Assembly: GCA_022843845.1 (NCBI GenBank)
Contig: JALHMW010000006.1
Coordinates: forward strand, 124,001-188,000
Direction of reading: 5' to 3'
Length of the DNA: 64,000 nt
From: Archangium sp.
GTDB lineage: Bacteria; Myxococcota; Myxococcia; Myxococcales; Myxococcaceae
Below the pieces are notes generated by a model. That model ran no database searches. It had not been told where the DNA came from and worked only from the letters and a program-made list of their open reading frames with translations. A program made the position numbers and the translations under genes. Positions 59,668 through 64,000 of this stretch are shown here, one piece after another (the first letter of the stretch is position 1; every line of letters begins with the position of its first letter).

Positions 59668-60003
59668 GTGGACGTGATCGATTGGCAGGCGCTGAAAGAA
59701 AACTGCGCGGGCGACGAGGCGCTCGTCACCGAGATCATCGAGCTCTTCCGCAAGGAAGGCCCTGTGCTCCTGGCCGACGTGCAGAGCGCGGTCGGTAGCC
59801 GGGAGCCGCTGGCCATCAAGCGCACTGCCCACCGGCTCAAGGGCGCCCTGGTGAGCCTCGCCGCGCACTCGGCCACCTCGCTCGCGAAAGATCTCGAGCT
59901 CGCCGGCTCGCAGAACGATCTCACCCGCGTGCCCGAGCTGAAGCTCCAGCTCGAGGTCGAGATGTCGAAGCTGATGGGCGTGCTGCAGTCGCGCGACGCC
60001 TGA
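59668..60003 (+). CDS. Histidine phosphotransfer (HPt) domain protein
   Basis: A 111-residue stand-alone HPt protein of the phosphorelay type. The acceptor is His55 in KRTAHRLKGAL, and the four-helix pattern (EIIELFRKEGPVLLADVQSAV and so on) is complete. It carries phosphate between a hybrid kinase and a response regulator, neither of which is adjacent. The next gene is convergent with 3 bp between. Confidence 0.88.
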   Translation: MDVIDWQALKENCAGDEALVTEIIELFRKEGPVLLADVQSAVGSREPLAIKRTAHRLKGALVSLAAHSATSLAKDLELAGSQNDLTRVPELKLQLEVEMSKLMGVLQSRDA

Positions 60004-60006
60004 GGC

Positions 60007-61788
60007 TCAGGCCGCGAACTGCCGCTCGATGAGGCGCTTGTAGAGGCCCTCCTGCTCCACCAGCCCCGCGTGCGTGCCCGTCTGCACGACCTTTCCAGCC
60101 TCGAGCACCACCACCCGGTCCGCGTCCTTCACCGTCGAGAGCCGGTGCGCGATGATCAACGTGGTGCGACCGTGCATGAGGCGCTCGAGCGCTTCCTGCA
60201 CCAGGTGTTCGCTCTCGGCGTCGAGCGCGCTGGTGGCCTCGTCGAGGATGAGGATGCGCGGGTTCTTCAAGATGGCGCGGGCGATGGCGACGCGCTGCTT
60301 CTGCCCACCCGAGAGCTGAATGCCGCGCTCTCCGACGAGCGTCTGGTAGCCCTCGGGGAAGGTGGAGATGAACGTGTGGGCGTTGGCGAGCTGCGCGGCC
60401 TGCTCGACGTCGGCCATCGAGGCCTCGGGCCGGCCGTAGCGAATGTTCTCGGCGATGCTGGTCGAGAAGAGCAACGGCTCCTGAGCGACGACGCCGATCT
60501 GCCGGCGCAGCCACTGCGGGTCGAGCGAGGAGAACGGAACGCCGTCGAGCCGCAGCCCGCCCGCCTTCGGATCGTAGAGGCGGTACAAGAGCGACGCGAT
60601 GGTCGACTTGCCGGCGCCCGAGGGGCCGACGAGCGCGACGATCTCTCCCGGGTCGAGCGAGAGCGAGAAGTCGTCGAGCACCTTCGAGTCGGGGCGCGCG
60701 GGGTACGAGAACTGAACATGCTCGAAGCGCACCGCGCCTTGGAGCGCGTCGATGGTCGCGCCGCCCGTCGAGGGAATCTCGGGCTTGCGGTGGAGCAGCT
60801 CGAACACACGCTCGGCGGCGCCCGACGCCCGCTGCACGTCCGTCCACAGCTCGGCCAGCGCCGACATGCCGAAGGCGAGCTGCATCGTGTACATCAGGAA
60901 GGTGAGCAGCGCGCCGGCGCTGAGCTCGCCGTTGGCCACCATTCGCGCGCCGTACCAGAAGACGAACGCGCCCGACGAGAACGCCATGAACGACGCGGCG
61001 CCGAAGAAGTACGACGACAGCCGAATGCGCCGGAACGCGAGCGCGAGCGAGGCGGCGATGGCGTCGCCGTAGCGGCCGAGCTCCTTCTTCTCGGCGGCGA
61101 ACGAGCGCACGGTGCGAATGCCCGCGAGCGACTCGACCGCTACCTCGCTCGCCTTGGCCAGCGCGTCCTGGCTCTCTTTCGAGAGCTTGCGAACGCGGCG
61201 GCCGTACCAGACCGCGCCAATCGCCACCGGTGGCACGACCGCGAGCATCATCAGGGTCAGCTTCGACGACGTGAGCATCAGCATCGTCACCGAGCCGATG
61301 GCCGTCACGAGGTTGCGCAGCACCATGCTGATGTTGGCGCTCACCGTCGTCTGGAGCACCGACGCGTCGGATGACAGCCGCGACGAGAGCTCGCCGGTCT
61401 TCTGGCCATCGAAGAACGCGATCTCCTGGCTCAGGAGCGAGCCGTACAGGTTTTCGCGCAGCCGGCTGACGATGCGCTCGCCCGCGCGGCTGAAGATGAA
61501 GAAGCGCAGCGCCGAGGTGATGGCCGTGACGAAGAAGATGGCCACCAGGGCCAGCGCGAGCCGGTCGACCTGCGCGATGTCGACGGCCCCGGTCTTCACG
61601 TTGAGCGCGCCGTCGAGCAGCGAGCCAGCCGCCGAGGGGAACGCGAGCGAGCCACTCGAGCTGATGATCAAGAACGTCGTGGCGAGCAGCAGCGACCACC
61701 GCTCGGGCCACGCCAGCGAGTACAGCCGCCGGAGCGTCACCTGTGGTTTCGGCTTTGGCGTCTTCTTGTCACGATCGTCGCGGCTCAC
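60007..61788 (-). CDS. ABC exporter with fused TM and ATPase domains (MsbA-like)
   Basis: A 593-residue half-transporter: six TM helices in the first 320 residues and an ATPase domain (about 350-590) with Walker A GPSGAGKST, signature LSGGQKQR, Walker B ILILDEATSALD and the switch His in IIAHRLS. It resembles MsbA/multidrug exporters that dimerise to move lipids or drugs outward. The substrate cannot be read from the sequence. The start is GTG 61788, with AGGG before it, rather than the GTG at 61824. Confidence 0.9.
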   Translation of the reverse strand: MSRDDRDKKTPKPKPQVTLRRLYSLAWPERWSLLLATTFLIISSSGSLAFPSAAGSLLDGALNVKTGAVDIAQVDRLALALVAIFFVTAITSALRFFIFSRAGERIVSRLRENLYGSLLSQEIAFFDGQKTGELSSRLSSDASVLQTTVSANISMVLRNLVTAIGSVTMLMLTSSKLTLMMLAVVPPVAIGAVWYGRRVRKLSKESQDALAKASEVAVESLAGIRTVRSFAAEKKELGRYGDAIAASLALAFRRIRLSSYFFGAASFMAFSSGAFVFWYGARMVANGELSAGALLTFLMYTMQLAFGMSALAELWTDVQRASGAAERVFELLHRKPEIPSTGGATIDALQGAVRFEHVQFSYPARPDSKVLDDFSLSLDPGEIVALVGPSGAGKSTIASLLYRLYDPKAGGLRLDGVPFSSLDPQWLRRQIGVVAQEPLLFSTSIAENIRYGRPEASMADVEQAAQLANAHTFISTFPEGYQTLVGERGIQLSGGQKQRVAIARAILKNPRILILDEATSALDAESEHLVQEALERLMHGRTTLIIAHRLSTVKDADRVVVLEAGKVVQTGTHAGLVEQEGLYKRLIERQFAA

Positions 61789-61897
61789 GCTGCGCACCCT
61801 AACCAGCAACCTGCTGCGGCACACACCTCTTCACCTTTCTTCACCCGCGCGCGATGGCGATCGACTCACTCACGCGGCGGGCTAGGCTCCGCGCTCC

Positions 61898-63295
61898 ATG
61901 CAGAGTCAAGAAGACGCGCTGCTCGGTCGAATCGCCGTTCACTACAAGCTCATCAGCCAGGAGCAGCTCACGTCGGCCGCGCAACGACAGGCCTCCGACC
62001 CGAAGCCGTTGAGCTCGCTGCTGCAAGAGCTCAAGTTCATCAGCGCCGACCAGGCGAAGTGGCTGGCGCAGGCGCAGGCGCAGTACCTCGCGAAGCAGGG
62101 CGGGGGCGCTGCGGCACCAGCGTCGTCGGCGCCCGTGGCCGCACCCGCCGCGGCGAAGCCTTCAGCGCCCGCAGCGGCCCCGGCGCCGGTGGCAGCTGCA
62201 GCGCCCGCAGGTCCCGCCGTGCAGGTGACGCGTGCTGGTCCAGCCGTCAAGCTCCCGACGCTCAACCAGATCCTCACCAAGGCGGTCGAGGCGAAGGCGA
62301 GCGACGTGCACATTCACGGGGGCGCGCCGCTGCAGATGCGCGTCAACGGCCAGCTCAAGGAGCTGAAGACGGGCGTGCTCGACGCCGGGGCGGTCGAGTC
62401 GATTCTCAAGGACGCGCTCGATCCTGAGCAGCGAAAGCTGCTCGATGAGAACTGGGACTTCGACGTCGCGCTGGCGCTGCCCGGGGTCGGGCGGTTTCGC
62501 GCGAGCTTCTACAAGCAGCAGCGCGGGTGGGACGGCGTGTTCCGCACCATTCCGCCCGAGCCGCCGACCCTCGAGAGCCTGGGCCTGCCCGCGAGCCTCT
62601 CGAAGCTGACCGACTACCACCAGGGGCTGGTGCTGGTGACGGGCCCGGCCGGCTGCGGCAAGTCGTCGACGCTCGCCGCGCTCGTCAGCCTGCTCAACGC
62701 CACGCGCACCGATCACATCATCACCGTCGAAGACCCCATCGAGTACGTGCACACGCCGCAGAGCTGCGTGGTGAACCAGCGCCAGGCGAACAAGCACACC
62801 TTGAGCTTCGCCAACGCCTTGCGCGCCGCGCTTCGTGAAGACCCCGACATCATCGCCATCGGTGAGCTGCGCGATCTCGAGACGATTCAGCTCGCCATCT
62901 CGGCCGCCGAGACGGGCCACCTCGTGATGGGCACCCTGCACACCAACAACGCGGTGCGCACCATCAACCGGATCCTCGACGTGTTCCCGCCCAAGCAGCA
63001 GTCGCAGATCAGGGCCATGGTGTCGGAGTCGTTGCGCGCGATCGTCTCGCAGCGCCTCGTGCTCACGGCCGACGGGACGCGGCGCATCCCCGTGCTCGAG
63101 ATCCTCTACGTGAAGCCGTCGGTCTCGAACCTGATTCGTGAAGAGAAGACCTTTCAGATCCGCAGCGTGATGCAGACCGCGAAGAACGACGGCATGTGTC
63201 TGCTCGACGACTCGTTGTTCGACCTGGTCAAGAGCGGGCAGGTGACGAAAGCCGAAGCCCGCCGCCACGCAGAAGACCCCAAGCGCTTCGCCTGA
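61898..63295 (+). CDS. PilT-family ATPase with N-terminal extension
   Basis: A 465-residue PilT-like type IV pilus retraction-family ATPase. Residues 1-70 are a helical domain that resembles the N-terminus of GspE/PilB-type ATPases, followed by a Pro/Ala linker (about 70-125) and the PilT core. In the core: ASDVHIHGGAP, the Walker A variant GPAGCGKSST, IIAIGELRDLETI, GTLHTNN and VSNLIREEKTFQI. Pilus retraction or a regulatory role is expected; the core lacks only the canonical GxTGSGKST wording. A second PilT gene follows after 9 bp. Confidence 0.85.
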   Translation: MQSQEDALLGRIAVHYKLISQEQLTSAAQRQASDPKPLSSLLQELKFISADQAKWLAQAQAQYLAKQGGGAAAPASSAPVAAPAAAKPSAPAAAPAPVAAAAPAGPAVQVTRAGPAVKLPTLNQILTKAVEAKASDVHIHGGAPLQMRVNGQLKELKTGVLDAGAVESILKDALDPEQRKLLDENWDFDVALALPGVGRFRASFYKQQRGWDGVFRTIPPEPPTLESLGLPASLSKLTDYHQGLVLVTGPAGCGKSSTLAALVSLLNATRTDHIITVEDPIEYVHTPQSCVVNQRQANKHTLSFANALRAALREDPDIIAIGELRDLETIQLAISAAETGHLVMGTLHTNNAVRTINRILDVFPPKQQSQIRAMVSESLRAIVSQRLVLTADGTRRIPVLEILYVKPSVSNLIREEKTFQIRSVMQTAKNDGMCLLDDSLFDLVKSGQVTKAEARRHAEDPKRFA

Positions 63296-63304
63296 GAACC
63301 CGCC

Positions 63305-64000
63305 ATGGCCCGCCTCGACCCACTCTTCAAGCTGCTCAAGGACCAGGGCGGCAGCGACCTGCACCTCGCCGCCGGCATGCAGCCCCACATGCGCCAGCAC
63401 GGTGGCGTGAAGCCCATCGGTGGGTGGCCGACCTTCAGCGACGAGTCGCTGCGCGAACACCTGAAGGAGCTCGCGAACGAGAAGCAGTGGAGCCACTACG
63501 GCACCAACCTCGATCTCGACTTCGCGTACGCGCTGGCGGGCGTGGGGCGGTTCCGCGCGAACTACTTCAACCAGGAGCGCGGCGCCGCGGCGGTGTTCCG
63601 CATCATCCCCGAGAAGATCCGCTCGCTGGAGGAGCTGAAGGCGCCGGCCGCGTTGTCGGCGCTGGCCGATCTCGAGCAGGGGCTGGTGCTGGTGACGGGG
63701 CCGACGGGCTCGGGCAAGTCGACGACGCTCGCGGCGATCGTCGACCTCATCAACACCAAACACTCGAAGCACATCGTCACCATCGAAGACCCCGTCGAGT
63801 TCGTGCACCAGAACAAGAAGTGCACCCTGAGCCAGCGCGAGGTGGGCAACGACACCAGGAGCTTTGCCAACGCCTTGAGGAGCGCGATTCGGCAGGACCC
63901 CGGCGTCATCCTCGTCGGCGAAATGCGAGACATGGAGACGATCGCCCTCGCCATCACCGCCGCCGAGATGGGCGTGCTGGTGTTCGGAACGCTCCACACC
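63305..64000 (+). CDS. pilT: PilT-family twitching ATPase, cut by window end
   Basis: The first 232 residues of a PilT-type hexameric ATPase. The SDLHLAAGMQP start, Walker A GPTGSGKSTT, EDPVEFVH, GEMRDMETI and GTLHT motifs are canonical. It would pull in type IV pili for twitching motility. The frame runs to the window edge, so the C-terminus is not visible. It starts 9 bp after the stop of the N-extended PilT-like gene and is probably co-transcribed with it. Symbol given by family likeness only. Confidence 0.88.
   Translation, partial: MARLDPLFKLLKDQGGSDLHLAAGMQPHMRQHGGVKPIGGWPTFSDESLREHLKELANEKQWSHYGTNLDLDFAYALAGVGRFRANYFNQERGAAAVFRIIPEKIRSLEELKAPAALSALADLEQGLVLVTGPTGSGKSTTLAAIVDLINTKHSKHIVTIEDPVEFVHQNKKCTLSQREVGNDTRSFANALRSAIRQDPGVILVGEMRDMETIALAITAAEMGVLVFGTLHT

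Noticed and set aside
59921-61711. 596-residue open frame on the minus strand in a second frame
   Set aside because: Same bases as the ABC exporter in another frame, Arg/Ala/His-rich and without ABC motifs.
62162-63997. 611-residue open frame on the minus strand
   Set aside because: Opposite both PilT-family genes, whose motifs are clear; the antisense translation shows no domain.

Overview
The window looks like chromosomal DNA of a myxobacterium-like member of the Myxococcota. The support is very high GC with strong third-position G/C bias, a secreted protein ending in a MYXO-CTERM-type sorting tail (23570-20139), many lipoproteins with Gly/Ser/Thr/Ala-rich linkers, DUF4388 response regulators, an FHA-GGDEF protein, cyclic-nucleotide-binding proteins, two ECF sigma factors, a ferrochelatase with an internal four-cysteine cluster, and tandem PilT-type ATPases. 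No species can be named from this. I recognise no rRNA, tRNA, CRISPR array, insertion sequence or prophage. Coding density is very high: no gap reaches 300 bases apart from a weakly coding stretch at 26137-26608, and many neighbouring genes overlap by ATGA/GTGA.

Layout. 1-9.4 kb: the end of a GMC oxidoreductase, a lipoprotein, an FHA-GGDEF protein, an outer-membrane barrel, a double CNB-domain protein, then a coupled run of Nfu scaffold, methyltransferase and THUMP rRNA methyltransferase, followed by an M20 dipeptidase. 9.4-13.8 kb: a cysteine-rich lipoprotein divergent from an ECF sigma factor and its zinc-finger/FecR anti-sigma partner; an alpha/beta hydrolase coupled to an Rsm22-family protein with iron-sulfur-type cysteines. 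15-19.4 kb: four genes in an overlapping chain (glycan-binding exported protein, pentaheme cytochrome, ABC ATPase without a permease, SDR). 19.4-26.6 kb: secreted and lipoprotein genes, including a 17-copy ELWxTDGT/HYR/MYXO-CTERM protein and a lipoprotein-cytochrome-sorbosone dehydrogenase with an 18-bp tandem-repeat linker.

26.6-37.2 kb: a lipase-like hydrolase, an HDOD protein that keeps its HD pair, an RHH/GNAT toxin-antitoxin pair, exonuclease III, two coupled SPFH proteins with a small ThiS/MoaD-like protein, a PgpH-type 7TM-HD phosphohydrolase, a lipoprotein, YbeY, and a damaged-looking nucleotidyltransferase pair. 37.2-41.5 kb: a DcrB/DUF1795-like protein with a possible peroxidase-like partner, then an SDR plus membrane-protein operon facing a TetR regulator across a clear palindromic operator. 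41.5-52.6 kb: a TMTC-like glycosyltransferase, a POT peptide transporter with a large loop, a double REC-DUF4388 regulator joined to a PcrA helicase with a long insertion, a degenerate C39-like membrane protein and hemH. 52.6-64 kb: a VIT-vWA protein followed by an ECF sigma factor and a 73-residue protein, further small and lipoprotein genes, a CNB-DUF1003 protein, an orphan HPt protein, an ABC exporter, and two PilT-family ATPases, the second cut by the window end.

The common themes are envelope and secreted proteins, nucleotide second-messenger and phosphorelay signalling, and RNA or translation maintenance. The strongest candidates for less-described biology are the SPFH/ThiS-like/PgpH run, the glycan-binding/pentaheme/ABC-ATPase/SDR chain, the DUF1795 plus peroxidase-like pair, and the altered nucleotidyltransferase pair.
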